The translations under genes and the position numbers were made by a program. DNA of 64,000 nucleotides, taken from contig CM066917.1 in the NCBI GenBank assembly GCA_033964015.1, positions 28,657,951 through 28,721,950 on the forward strand, written 5' to 3'. Origin of the DNA: Scolanthus callimorphus. Lineage: Eukaryota; Cnidaria; Anthozoa; Actiniaria; Edwardsiidae. Below the pieces are notes generated by a model. The model did not search any database and was not told the DNA's origin. It saw only the letters and a program-made list of their open reading frames with translations. This document shows, one piece after another, positions 23,301-36,700 of the stretch. Position 1 is the first letter of the stretch, and each line of letters starts with the position of its first letter.

Positions 23301-26300
23301 CACCTACAATGTAGACTGTCTCATGAGCTGGAAATACGAGCGTGCAAACAAACTACAATGTAGGACTAGGACTTTCTCTCGATTTCTTGTTCCTCCTGTT
23401 GATGTACTGATTGCTCCTCTGATACGCATGAAATAATTTTCTGAAAAATTGCTATCTTACCCTCTTTTTACCTTGTTGAAATTTCATTTCCAGGCATTAT
23501 TTGGGGCCACATTGAAAGACAGAGTCCAGAGCATGAGTTCAGCCCCAGGTACTGCCATGTTTCTTCACTGGCTGGTGGGAATGGTCTATGTGTTCTACTT
23601 TGCCTCGTTTGTGCTGCTACTGAGGGAGGTCCTCAGACCGGGAGTCCTGTGGTTTCTTAGAAACCTGAACGATCCAGACTTCCACCCAATACAAGAGGTA
23701 GATTTCTGTATGCTTGACGTCAAAATTGCTGGCCATTGACATAATGTACAAATACGCCTGCAATAATACTAAACCGGAAAGCCTGTGGTATTATGTGCAT
23801 TGGTGGATGTAGCATTGACACCCACCAAAGGATACGTGAAGCTAAACTTGTTTAGGCAAGGTTAAACTCCAACAGGGGCTACATGTGTTACCTGAGCCTT
23901 TGTGCTTATTGACCTTCTGTGTGCCCCATCGCTGGATGCGTTTGCACTTGCAGGCTTGCTAGAGCTATACGCACTGTAACTGCTTTTTGCACTTAAACGT
24001 CCCGCCCTACCCATCCCAAGATTCTGGGATAGGTAGTGTTACGGGTGCTCTTGTGGTGTGGGATGGTGTCCTGGTTTCCATGGTTACCACACACACTGTC
24101 CCCCTCCCCCCCCCCCCCTCGAGGCATAGTGCCAACCCCATCTAGCCTAGTGAAAAGGCTAGCCTCGCTATAAAACGGGGTAGCTACCAACAACGAAAAC
24201 CAATGATCTGATATTTTTATTTTCCATCTATTTTCAGATGATAAGATTACCAGTCCTTAGGCATGCAAGACGATTCATGTTATCACTGGTATGATAAATC
24301 GTATTGTTTCGTTGGTTTTTCTCGTCGAATCTGATTTATCCCATTTCTGCCACCATAGGTCGTATTTGGCACCACTGTACTTCTCATGATGTACCTCCCC
24401 GTCAGCCTTATCAAAGCGTTTGTGCCCAGCTTTTTACCATATAACGTCCAACTTTCAAGGTAAGAACAGGGACGGGTGGAATTCCAGAAAGGGGGGACGG
24501 GATAGTGAAAACATGGGACACATTTTCTCCAGTAAATACAGTAAATGTATGGGAAAATCTCCCGAGAAAGAAGGTGAGGGGTGCCCCCCCCCCAAAAAAA
24601 AATAAATAAATAAATAAATAAAAAATCTGAAGAAGCATTGTCTTTTCAGTTACATGTTTTCATACCGCGTCGATTCAGATTTTTAACGCGTCGATTCAGG
24701 TTTTTACCGCGTCGATTCAGATTTTTACCGCATCGATTCAGATTTTTACCGAGTCTATTAAGATTTTTACCGCGTCTATTCAGATTGCAGCTTTTGTCAC
24801 CTGGCCCAGACCTTACAGCCAGGCTGGGCTCATTAAACAACACAGATTGGCTTAAGACTGGTTCACACTAGCCACGCAACGGCATTATTTCACATGGCAA
24901 AAGTGAAGGAAAATAACAGAAATGCTCCGGGCTATATACATCACGAATAGTTCGAAGCATGGCCGTGCGCGACATGTTTCAACTCATTTAGAGCAGATTT
25001 CGTATGACTGTGTGCGACAAAGTTATGCCGCGCCGCGATTTCATTCTATGTACAGCAGGCCAAGTGCTGCATGTATATTATGCCATTGGCATGCTATTCA
25101 TGAGCCATTTAACTAAGAAGTATAAAAGTTAAGGTCGAAACCATACCCCGAGACTGTCCAACTTAGTAGTGCTTGAATGAGAGCAATGAAAAAGTAAAAT
25201 CGATTTTTGAAACCTCTATTGTCCATTATTTATTAGTGAGGCTCCAGTCAGCGAGCTCTCCCTGGAGCTGTTACTCCTTCAGGTGGTTCTACCAGCCTTA
25301 CTGGAGCAGGGACACACCCGACAATGGCTCAAGGGGCTTATCCGCGGGTGGGCCATAACTGCATCCTACTTACTGTAAGTAAAAATAGGTTTGCAAAGCG
25401 TTGGGGAAGCTATTTGCTTATTTTCTATGGGGTAAGTAGGGTTGAGAATAGAGGTAGTGGACCATAACTGCATCTTACTTCAAGGTAAAATAGTAATGAT
25501 AGCTCATTTGCCAGGTCTACTAGCCCGAAAGAAAACTCACCTTATCGGCAGAGTTCCCGAAAATTGTTTTCAATTTAAATTTGCAAGAGCAGTACAAATC
25601 AGTAGCCTTTTAACATCTGGAAAAAACCCTTGGTAATGAAGAATACATTGCTTGCATGCATAGATAATTCTAGAATGGCACGAAAAATTATATATGATTG
25701 ACAAACTTTATTTGCACTTGATGTTAAATGCTCGTCACCACCCGGTCTCTTATTTTTCATATTGATCCATTGTTTTTCGGCTGCTCTGACTGTTACAGGG
25801 CTTGACTGTTTCAGGGCCGATACAGGCGTAAATACGCCTAAAAAAATTTCCTTTTACGCCTAACTTTTTAGACTTAGGCGTAAAATAACGACTGTGTTTT
25901 CTGCAGTGTTCTCCTATTGGATTAACGCCCAGATCTTGGATTAGTTACGGCTATAATGTTGATGCAAGGCGTAAAATTACGACTATGATTATTTCTTAAT
26001 TTCGAGCTGTGTTAATAGCCTGCAAAGACCGCATTTGCATTTAGACACTCCTAACGTACCCTGCAAGTAGAGGTTTCTATCTACCAGTCTATCTAGCAAA
26101 CGTTATTCGCGTGTCTAGCACGCAGGGTTTTCTATTGCTTTCTAACAAATGTATTTATGTAGAAGTATAGTATTTTCACGTGGCACTTTTGGTAATCACT
26201 GTGTTGCATGTTTTTTTTTTTTTCAGGGACCTCAGATCATATCTCCTTGGTGATGTCTCGCTAGACGGGCAGGAAAACGTAAGCATTTGTCATCCTACAT

Positions 26301-27594
26301 TCCAACTGGATCTTCTATCGGTGGAATGTCCTGTAATGTTCTTATATCTGATCACAAAGCTCTCACGCTCTTATTTCAGAAAAGGTAGCACCGTCACAAG
26401 TGTCTGAAGTAGCCCTCTGTGCGTCATGGAAGAACACGAAATTCTTGTGTTAACCCATTATAAAATCTCTTGTGAGCAATGTATTGTAGAATCATTTGGC
26501 ATAAGCAGGGTGATACGTATGGCTATATATCCTAAAAGCCTTGTCCATGATTCTGTTTTGGTGTACCTATTTCCTCCCATGACGCATCGCGGGCTATAAG
26601 AGACAGTTGTAATGGTGCAATCTTTCTGAAACTGGTATATATGCTTCAGGAGCCCTACACTTGTCAGCTAGTACAAGACGGTTTTCGTTATCAGAAACAT
26701 TCCTCTTCGATTAAATTGTCATTTTAGTTCAGATTAACTATACAAACAATTCATTCTCTATAGCAATTTTCCGTGAAACCTAGCAACCTAAACCTAAACG
26801 ATTAATTATAAAAATAATGTTTTCTCTGTTTAGGTGTTTGGACTTGCACTTGCCAACAATGTGCCGTTAAATCCAAACAATGATGCTAACGGCAATCAGA
26901 ACGGCGGGGTCCAACAGCAAGCTGCGCAAAACCCCGAGGGAGTGGTGTTCGGCTTCCAACCATACATTCGACCAAGGATGTTTGCTGTTAAGGTACAGTG
27001 CAACTGGTTTTGTTGTGCCGGCTCCCTAGTGGCTTTTTGGGGATATTTTATTTAGTTAATTTTGCGCGCGCGCGTCAAATATCCGGGGAAAAAACACTGA
27101 AAAAAAAAAACACTGGAGAACCGGCCCGCAGGCCAATTTTTAACTGTCGTAGCCAATCAGACCTTATTTCACTTAGTGCAGAGTTGCTTGGCTTTTGTCG
27201 CGACAAAAAATTCAAAACTCCCGTGGGAGCGTCCAGGGAATGATAAAATACCTGGCCGGAGCACAAAGGACGATTCCCGCTATAAGCGCGCGCGCTCTTC
27301 TTTATTCACAAATGCCCAAGCCGTGTACCACAACTACCAGAATGCAGCGCGCGCTTTTTTAACAGTTAATTAAACAATTATACCACAACGCGCGCGTTTC
27401 TCGAATTCTGATTGGCTCTCAGCCGTGGGTACATAGTGAATAGTCATTTTCGCACACTCTGATTGGTTCCTGAAATAGTAGATATCAAACACTATTTACT
27501 GTTTTGAGAAAACTCTCAAAATGGCGGCTCTTTTCGCGCGCGATACTGCGTCTTGAATCTTTTAAAACCATATTTTATTCTACTGATTTGGTAT

Positions 27595-27627
<33 letters not shown>

Positions 27628-27669
27628 CCTAGCGGTGGATATATACCTCGACGCGGTGCCTAGCGGTGG

Positions 27670-27711
<42 letters not shown>

Positions 27712-30700
27712 TAAATACCACGAAACGCGCCATCATCAGCGCGCGCGCTAAAAAGAACCAACGAAAACACCATTTTGCTGCGCGCGCGCAGTTTTTGTAT
27801 TTCTTTTTGCCTTTTTGTTGTTGTATAAAACAAATGTCCTCTGTTTTTCCGTGGTATGTCCTCTTGTATACCACGGAATGACGTAATAAAACTGCGGCCC
27901 CACTCGGCTGCGCCTCGTGAGTCCACAACATTTTAACCACTCTATTACGTCATTCCGGAAAGTCAGAGGACATTTGTTAAATGTCCCACATCTACCGACA
28001 TGCAGCGCGCGCGTGCGTTATAGCTGGAATCGTCCAATACGTCAAGCAAAACACAAACGTTTGCTTTTTTTAGGAGAAAGACCTGGTTGACCCAAATGCT
28101 CTGACTTCATAGAATAGAAAACATCCCAAACTATCGTGTGCTATACTGTTTCTCCTTTTTTGCAGTAAAGTTATATCTAATTGAGCTAATTTCCCTTTCA
28201 GATCATCTTGCTTGTTATATTTATGTGCATTTCACTATCATTCGCAAGTTTCATCACCCTTACAGTCCCAGGTGAGATGGAGCAGATTTCGTATGACTGT
28301 GAAAAGTACCGTGACACGGCGCGGTACTGTCGGGGTGGCGGTACGGAACCTGGCCTACTGTAGATACCGAATGAAATCGTGTGGTCGCGGTCGCGGCGCG
28401 GTGCAACTCTTTCGCGGCAGTCATACGAAATCTGCTCTAAATAGGAAAAAACGACGGTAATTTTGTGACAACTGTTCACACTCCTTTTTGGCGGGGCAAC
28501 TAGAAATTTCAAGGACGGAGAGCTGAAACTGTTTTTTTTTTAATCAAAATTCTCTAAACAAAATGCAAATCACCGTAATGACATGCAAGTAACCGGCTAT
28601 CCTTATCCTCTTTTTCCTTAACCCAAAGATAATACCGTAATATTTAACATGCAAATAACCCACCATCCCTATTCCCTTATAACCGGCAATCCATTTCCCT
28701 TATTCCTTTACCCATGAAGTTATTATGCATAATAATAACCCATAATAAGTGAGCCACTCCTTTGTTATTGTTTTTGTTCGATATTAGAAGACGAATTACG
28801 TGTAGTAATCTCAAAATCAACATCTAAAAACAAAGTTTCAGATTTGATTTACCAATTTCAATCGATGAGATTGCTCTATTCTCTCATAATCAGCCGATGG
28901 AAATGGATGCTTTCTCAGACTTGGTATGTTGCTGGGCTGCCATAATGGCGACTGACCCGCCATCCCTATTCCCTTATAACCCGCCATCCTTATTCTTTCA
29001 GTGGCGCTTGGTCGTGCGGTGATGTCATTATGGATGGGTAGCCTGTCGGTGCACGAGCTGTACACGGCTGCCTGTGGTCTTTACCTTATTTGGCTTGTCT
29101 GTCGCTCGTTTGCTATCGCGGTCTCCTGGATTCCTCTTGGGGTTTCTGGTCTGGCCAAGAAGATCGGCGAATGGCTCATCTTGGTGAGTTCGTTGATTTA
29201 AGTGATAATAAAGATGACACAGATTTATATGGTTCATGTGATAAACGCACGCAGGAACACGAGGAAATCTTGAGACTCTTGAGCCGTAGCGCGAGTTTCA
29301 AGCTTTTCGAACTATTATTTTCCATGCAACGATGACATAGAGCAGATTTCGTATGACTGTGAAAAGTTCTGGCCTGCTGTAGATACGGAATGAAATCTTG
29401 TAGTCGCGACCCGGTCGCGGGGCGGCACAACTTGTCGCGGCATTTTTCACGTAATATTTCAAAAACGAGTTCAAGTGTTTCATTGGATTTGCAAACAAAG
29501 AGAAAACCATTGAAACAGAGAAAGATATGGTCATATTCTAGTTGCTCTGCAATTTTTGGCCTTACGTTTTGTGTCTGGAGCTTACGTTTTCCAAATTTCC
29601 AAGAGAGCACGAGATATCTTTGTTATGTATGATTATTTCTTTTGTGTTCATTTCACAAGAAGCGAATCTTTAGCGCATGGCAAATGCGTTTTGCCGCGGT
29701 GTCTGCTGTAGTAAGCCGCAGCACTCGGCCAATCAATGCGCGCGTTCTATCGCCACTATTATTGTAAAAGTGATTAATCCAGCTGATAACTCACAGCTTG
29801 GCCTGCAAATCTTTCCGTCAAGCGCAGATTGTCGGTGTTTTACGTCATGACATGATAACAGGGATTCGCCTCACTTCCTCAGCGGGTTACTAAGCGTACG
29901 GTGTACCTTACTACTAAACTCTCTTCTTGTAGGGCCTGAAGTGCGTGATAATCGCTGTCATTCTTATCGGCCTCGTGCCGTTACTACTGGGTCTGTTGTT
30001 CGAGCTAATAGTTGTTGTACCGCTACGAGTGCCGTTGGATCAGACACCTCTCTACTTCCCGTGGCAGGTACACTATTTTACAAACTTGCGATGACGTCAT
30101 AGCGTGTCATTGATGACGTCGTGGCATGTCATTGATGACGTCGTGGCGTGTCATTGATGACGTCATGGCCTGTTATTGATGACGTCGTGGCGCGTCATTG
30201 ATGACGTCGTGCGTGACTCATCAGTGACACGCTATGACGTCTGCATCTATTACAGAACAGATGCACGGCAAAATGAGATCTAGTTGTTTTATGCAACGTC
30301 AAAAACGATGTTTCTCGCCATCGCCCTCGCTCCATATTTCGCGCGGCCAAATCATCTCTTTGACTCTCTTTTCGCTTGCTACGCAGGCTAAAGCAGTGCG
30401 CGCACTTCCAACTCGGTATTGGGAGCGTGTGCGCGCTATGACGCCATTCTCGCGTGTGTACTGTCATGAAACCGACCAGTCCGTGTGCGTCCACCCAGTC
30501 CGTGCGCGGTTTCACTAGAGTTGAAAAAATAACAAAGTTTCACCCAGTCATTCGTTTTAGGAAGGTGTTGCTGTACTTGCGACTAATCTGAATTTTCATA
30601 TACTTTGTTTCTGATTTCGTTTGCCACGTTTTCGCGCCGTTAAACGAAATTGTGTCCAGTTATACTCCACTATTCAGGGAGTTTTCCGGAGCGCTTTCCG

Positions 30701-33700
30701 CGAGCCTGTTCTACTCAAACCTAGTGAACAGATGGTTCTGAAATAGAGCAGACAACACTCTGAAGGATCCGCCATCGCTCGCGTCAGTGTAGGCTCCGAA
30801 ACTGATCGAAAAGGTTACTGTTGTTGTTAATCGTTACAGGACTGGGCGCTTGGCGTTCTCCATGTGAAGATCATCTGTGCTGTGACCATGATGGGGCCCA
30901 ACTGGTGGCTCAAGAGAATTTTAGAACGAGTAAGTACATTGAACTGATCCCGCAGGGTGTCAAGTTTCTATTTATTTTTTCTATTTTTGGGCGCACCTTT
31001 TTGGGGAGCGCCAGCGAGCCTTGTGACCACTCCTTGGTTATTGTTTTCGTTCGATATTATAAGGCAAATGGAGGATTCCATCTATAAGCGCGCGCGCCCT
31101 TTTTATTCAGAAATGTTCAAGCCGTGTCCCACAACTACCAGAATGCGCGCGCACATTTTTCACAGTTTGTTCGACAAATGTCCTACATCTACCGACATGC
31201 AGCGCGCGCGGGCGTTACAGCTGGAATCGTCAATGATGGTACTAAGATGCCCTACGTGCGTTCATTCTTCGCGCGCGTGAGAGAGGAACCCTTGTGCCTT
31301 TAAAAATAAATTCTTTGAAATGTCTCTAAGAAAAGCGATTGACGGCGCGTTGTTCTCGTTAGGTGTATAACGATGGAATCCGAAACCTGAACACGATGTT
31401 AATCCTACGACAACTTGCCATGCCAGTAGTTATTTGTCTGACCCTGGCTGTGACGATACCGTATGTTATTGCCGCAGGAATTATACCAATATTTAGTAAG
31501 TGGAAATCACTTCTAACATGCAGTACAGAGATTTACAACTCAACAACTGACGGAAGATAAACATCAAGACAAACGGAACATGGACAGTCAAACAAAAAAA
31601 TTCGCACCCTCTTTTGAGGACCTAAGTTTCGACATAAGTTTGAAACTGGTGTCCCAAACATTAACCCGAAATGAAATTGCGACCAAAGCTAGTGGTTTTG
31701 GACAATAGGAAATTTTCATTATGACGTATTTTACTACGTCTACCAGAAACCTTTGCGTTGTCCCTTTTGTTCGCGCAATTATCGCCTATTGCCTATTGTT
31801 TTCAATAGCGGTTTATATGCATAAGAAAAGAAAACTGAAAAGGATTCTGGTAGTTGTAGTCAAATGACGCAATAGTGCAAATGTCCTATTATTGTGCGCT
31901 CAGTCGTCAGCTAGCAACCTGCCAAAATACAAGTCCTATGGAGCCCATCAACAGGAGACTCCACATCTACGTCACTAGGTCTAGAAATATATACACAGTG
32001 AGCTCATCAAGAAAAGGAATGTTTGAAACCTAAACAAATAACAAATATTAGTCAAATCACACTAGTGGTCTATTATCAATGCTGCGTTCTGATTGGTTGA
32101 GCTACTAGTAGGCTATAAGTTATAGCCTTCTAGTAGCGAAAAGTGTGGGATTTGAAAGTCAGAAAAACGGCAAATGACCAGAACAAAAACATTTTTTTGG
32201 CGATACAAATTGACCTACTCGGCCTCATGGGCTATTGACTCAGAGCCCATTCAGGCTCGAGGAATAATTGTTAAATATCCCTTATATGTTTTTGCAGAAA
32301 CATATAACTTAGTTGCTCCAACTCGCTTATATGTTTCTGGTTTCTGATGATACATAGAGCGGATTCCAGATGACCGCCGAAAGTAAGCCAGACTCACGTT
32401 TAGTCAGCGTTTCTATTGGTCGAGAGCAAGGTCTTTTGTATTTTAGCCAATCAAATTGCGAACTAAATCAAAACGCGCCATTGCTTACGTCACACCTAAA
32501 CGCAAGTCTGACTTACTTCGCCTCCTGATTGGTTTGTTTTTGAATGGCTTCCGCTACTGATTGGACACTCATCTGAAATCCACTCTAAACTAACAAATGC
32601 TTCTTGTTTAGTCTCCTCTGCGGACACCAGGCTGTTCTGTTTGCGTCGGATCTACCCGTTCATGTTGGCGGTTATTCTCCTCATCGCCTGTTTTATGTTC
32701 CAAGGCCGACAGTTCAAGCAACTGTACGAACGAATCCGAAATGACAAGTAAGCGCAGCGAAACTATCATACTGGACATTACTGCCGGTCATCGGACATTG
32801 TCCGATCAAAATCGGCAAATGTCCGGACAAAATTGTGATTTGGTCGGTCATAATGTCCGGACAATCAAGTTTTTTTCTGTTTAAGTTTGCGGTGACAACT
32901 GAAAATATATAATATGGGAGAAATAATGTGAACTCTCCATTTATTTCCAAGCACTAGCAGACAATTTTTCAAATACAAGAGATGGTGTAGAATAAAATAC
33001 GAATACAATATCAGCAAGAATTTTCATAAAAGTGCAATAAAGAGGCGCTACTTTCTGCCATGTTGTGTTATTTCTTTCAAATTAAGGTTTGCAAGTTTAT
33101 GTCCGTCCAATGTTCTCATATGTCCGACCAATTTGCAAATATGTCCGACTACACAAGAAGTTTGATCGGACAATGTCAGGTCAAGTGAAAGTAATGATTT
33201 CCAGCTCTGCATTATTATGATCAGTCGTGTTCTTAAAGACACTGTATCCGATGGGCGATTTCAATCCATTTAGGTGAATGATTCCAAACATGGTTTTGAC
33301 CGTCAGGTGCTAAAAAATGTCACTCGCTCTATCACTCCTGCGTTAGCGCGAAATTAGCATAATTTGAACTGATGCCATTCTAACGATGTCGATCAGATTC
33401 CCTCTAAACAACCTGCGTAAATTTGTCAAGATGGAAGTGAGTCATTGTCGATGCATCGTATGACTGAAAAAAGCCCCGACACGGCGCGGCACGTAACCTT
33501 GCTTGCTGTCGCCTGCTGTAGATACGGAATGACATCGCGTAGTCGCGGTACGTAACCTGACTTGCTGTCGCCTGCTGTAGATACGGAATGAGATCGCGTA
33601 GTCGCGGTACGTAACCTGGCTTGCTGTCGCCTGCTGTAGATACGGAATGAAATCGCGTAGTCGCGGTACGTAACCTGGCTTGCTGTCGCCTGCTGTAGAT

Positions 33701-36700
33701 ACGGAATGAAATCGCGTAGTCGCGGCACGTAACCTGACTTGCTGTCGCCTGCTGTAGATACGGAATGAAATCGCGTAGTCGCGGCACGTAACCTGGCTTG
33801 CTGTCGCCTGCTGTAGATACGGAATGAAATCGCGTAGTCGCGGCACGTAACCTGGCTTGCTGTCGCCTGCTGTAGATACGGAATGAAATCGCGTAGTCGC
33901 GGCACGTAACCTGGCTTGCTGTCGCCTGCTGTAGATAAGGAATGACATCGCGTAGTCGCGGTACGTAACCTGGCTTGCTGTCGCCTGCTGTAGATACGTA
34001 ATGAAATCGCGTAGTCGCGGTACGTAACCTGGCTTGCTGTCGCCTGCTGTAGATAAGGAATGACATCGCGTAGTCGCGGTACGTAACCTGGCTTGCTGTC
34101 GCCTGCTGTAGATACGGAATGAAATCGCGTAGTCGCGGTACGTAACCTGGCTTGCTGTCGCCTGCTGTAGATACGGAATGAAATCGCGTAGTCGCGGTAC
34201 GTAACCTGGCTTGCTGTCGCCTGCTGTAGATACGGAATGAAATCGCGTAGTCGCGGTACGTAACCTGGCTTGCTGTCACCTGCTGTAGATAAGGAATGAC
34301 ATCGCGTAGTCGCGGCACGTAACCTGGCTTGCTGTCGCCTGCTGTAGATACGGAATGATATCGCGTAGTCGCGGTACGTAACCTGGCTTGCTGTCGCCTG
34401 CTGTAGATAAGGAATGACATCGCGTAGTCGCGGTACGTAACCTGGCTTGCTGTCGCCTGCTGTAGATACGGAATGAAATCGCGTAGTCGCGGCACGTAAC
34501 CTGGCTTGCTGTCGCCTGCTGTAGATACGGAATGATATCGCGTAGTCGCGGTACGTAACCTGGCTTGCTGTCGCCTGCTGTAGATACGGAATGAGATCGC
34601 GTAGTCGCGGTACGTAACCTGACTTGCTGTCGCCTGCTGTAGATACGGAATGAGATCGCGTAGTCGCGGTACGTAACCTGGCTTGCTGTCGCCTGCTGTA
34701 GATACGGAATGAAATCGCGTAGTCGCGGTACGTAACCTGGCTTGCTGTCGCCTGCTGTAGATACGGAATGAAATCGCGTAGTCGCGGCACGTAACCTGAC
34801 TTGCTGTCGCCTGCTGTAGATACGGAATGAAATCGCGTAGTCGCGGCACGTAACCTGGCTTGCTGTCGCCTGCTGTAGATACGGAATGAAATCGCGTAGT
34901 CGCGGCACGTAACCTTGCTTGCTGTCGCCTGCTGTAGATAGGAATGACATCGCGTAGTCGCGGTACGTAACCTGGCTTGCTGTCGCCTGCTGTAGATACG
35001 GAATGAAATCGCGTAGTCGCGGTACGTAACCTGGCTTGCTGTCGCCTGCTGTAGATACGGAATGAAATCGCGTAGTCGCGGTACGTAACCTGGCTTGCTG
35101 TCGCCTGCTGTAGATACGGAATGAAATCGCGTAGTCGCGGCACGTAACCTGGCTTGCTGTCGCCTGCTGTAGATACGGAATGAAATCGCGTAGTCGCGGC
35201 ACGTAACCTGGCTCGCTGTCGCCTGCTGTAGATACGGAATGAAATCGCGTAGTCGCGGTACGTAACCTGGCTTGCTGTCGCCTGCTGTAGATACGGAATG
35301 AAATCGCGTAGTCGCGGTACGTAACCTGGCTCGCTGTCGCCTGCTGTAGATACGGAATGAAATCGCGTAGTCGCGGTACGTAACCTGGCTCGCTGTCGCC
35401 TGCTGTAGATACGGAATGAGATCGCGTAGTCGCGGTACGTTACCTTGCTTGCTGTCGCCTGCTGTAGATACGGAATGAAATCGCGTAGTCGCGGCACGTA
35501 ACCTGACTTGCTGTCGCCTGCTGTAGATACGGAATGAAATCGCGTAGTCGCGGCACGTAACCTGGCTTGCTGTCGCCTGCTGTAGATACGGAATGAAATC
35601 GCGTAGTCGCGGCACGTAACCTGGCTTGCTGTCGCCTGCTGTAGATACGGAATGAAATCGCGTAGTCGCGGTACGTAACCTGGCTCGCTGTCGCCTGCTG
35701 TAGATACGGAATGAAATCGCGTAGTCGCGGCACGTAACCTGGCTTGCTGTCGCCTGCTGTAGATACGGGATGACATCGCGTAGTCGCGGCAGGTAACCTG
35801 GCTTGCTGTCGCCTGCTGTAGATACGGAATGACATCGCGTAGTCGCGGTACGTAACCTGGCTTGCTGTCGCCTGCTGTAGATACGGAATGACATCGCGTA
35901 GTCGCGGTACGTAACCTGGCTTGCCGTCGCCTGCTGTAGATACGGAATGAAATCGCGTAGTCGCGGTACGTAACCTGGCTTGCTGTCGCCTGCTGTAGAT
36001 ACGGAATGAAATCGCGTAGTCGCGGTACGTAACCTGGCTTGCTGTCGCCTGCTGTAGATACGGAATGACATCGCGTAGTCGCGGTACGTAACCTGGCTTG
36101 CTGTCGCCTGCTGTAGATACGGAATGAAATCGCGTAGTCGCGGTACGTAACCTGGCTTGCTGTCGCCTGCTGTAGATACGGAATGAAATCGCGTAGTCGC
36201 GGTACGTAACCTGGCTTGCTGTCGCCTGCTGTAGATACGGAATGACATCGCGTAGTCGCGGCAGGTAACCTGGCTTGCTGTCGCCTGCTGTAGATACGGA
36301 ATGACATCGCGTAGTCGCGGTACGTAACCTGGCTTGCTGTCGCCTGCTGTAGATACGGAATGACATCGCGTAGTCGCGGTACGTAACCTGGCTTGCTGTC
36401 GCCTGCTGTAGATACGGAATGACATCGCGTAGTCGCGGTACGTAACCTGGCTTGCCGTCGCCTGCTGTAGATACGGAATGAAATCGCGTAGTCGCGGTAC
36501 GTAACCTGGCTTGCTGTCGCCTGCTGTAGATACGGAATGAAATCGCGTAGTCGCGGTACGTAACCTGGCTTGCTGTCGCCTGCTGTAGATACGGAATGAC
36601 ATCGCGTAGTCGCGGTACGTAACCTGGCTTGCTGTCGCCTGCTGTAGATACGGAATGAAATCGCGTAGTCGCGGTACGTAACCTGGCTTGCTGTCGCCTG

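Noticed and set aside
24638..24871. Coding frame with RFRFLP repeats
   Set aside because: It is the translation of a 21-bp tandem repeat in a MARCHF6 intron; the reverse strand is equally open.
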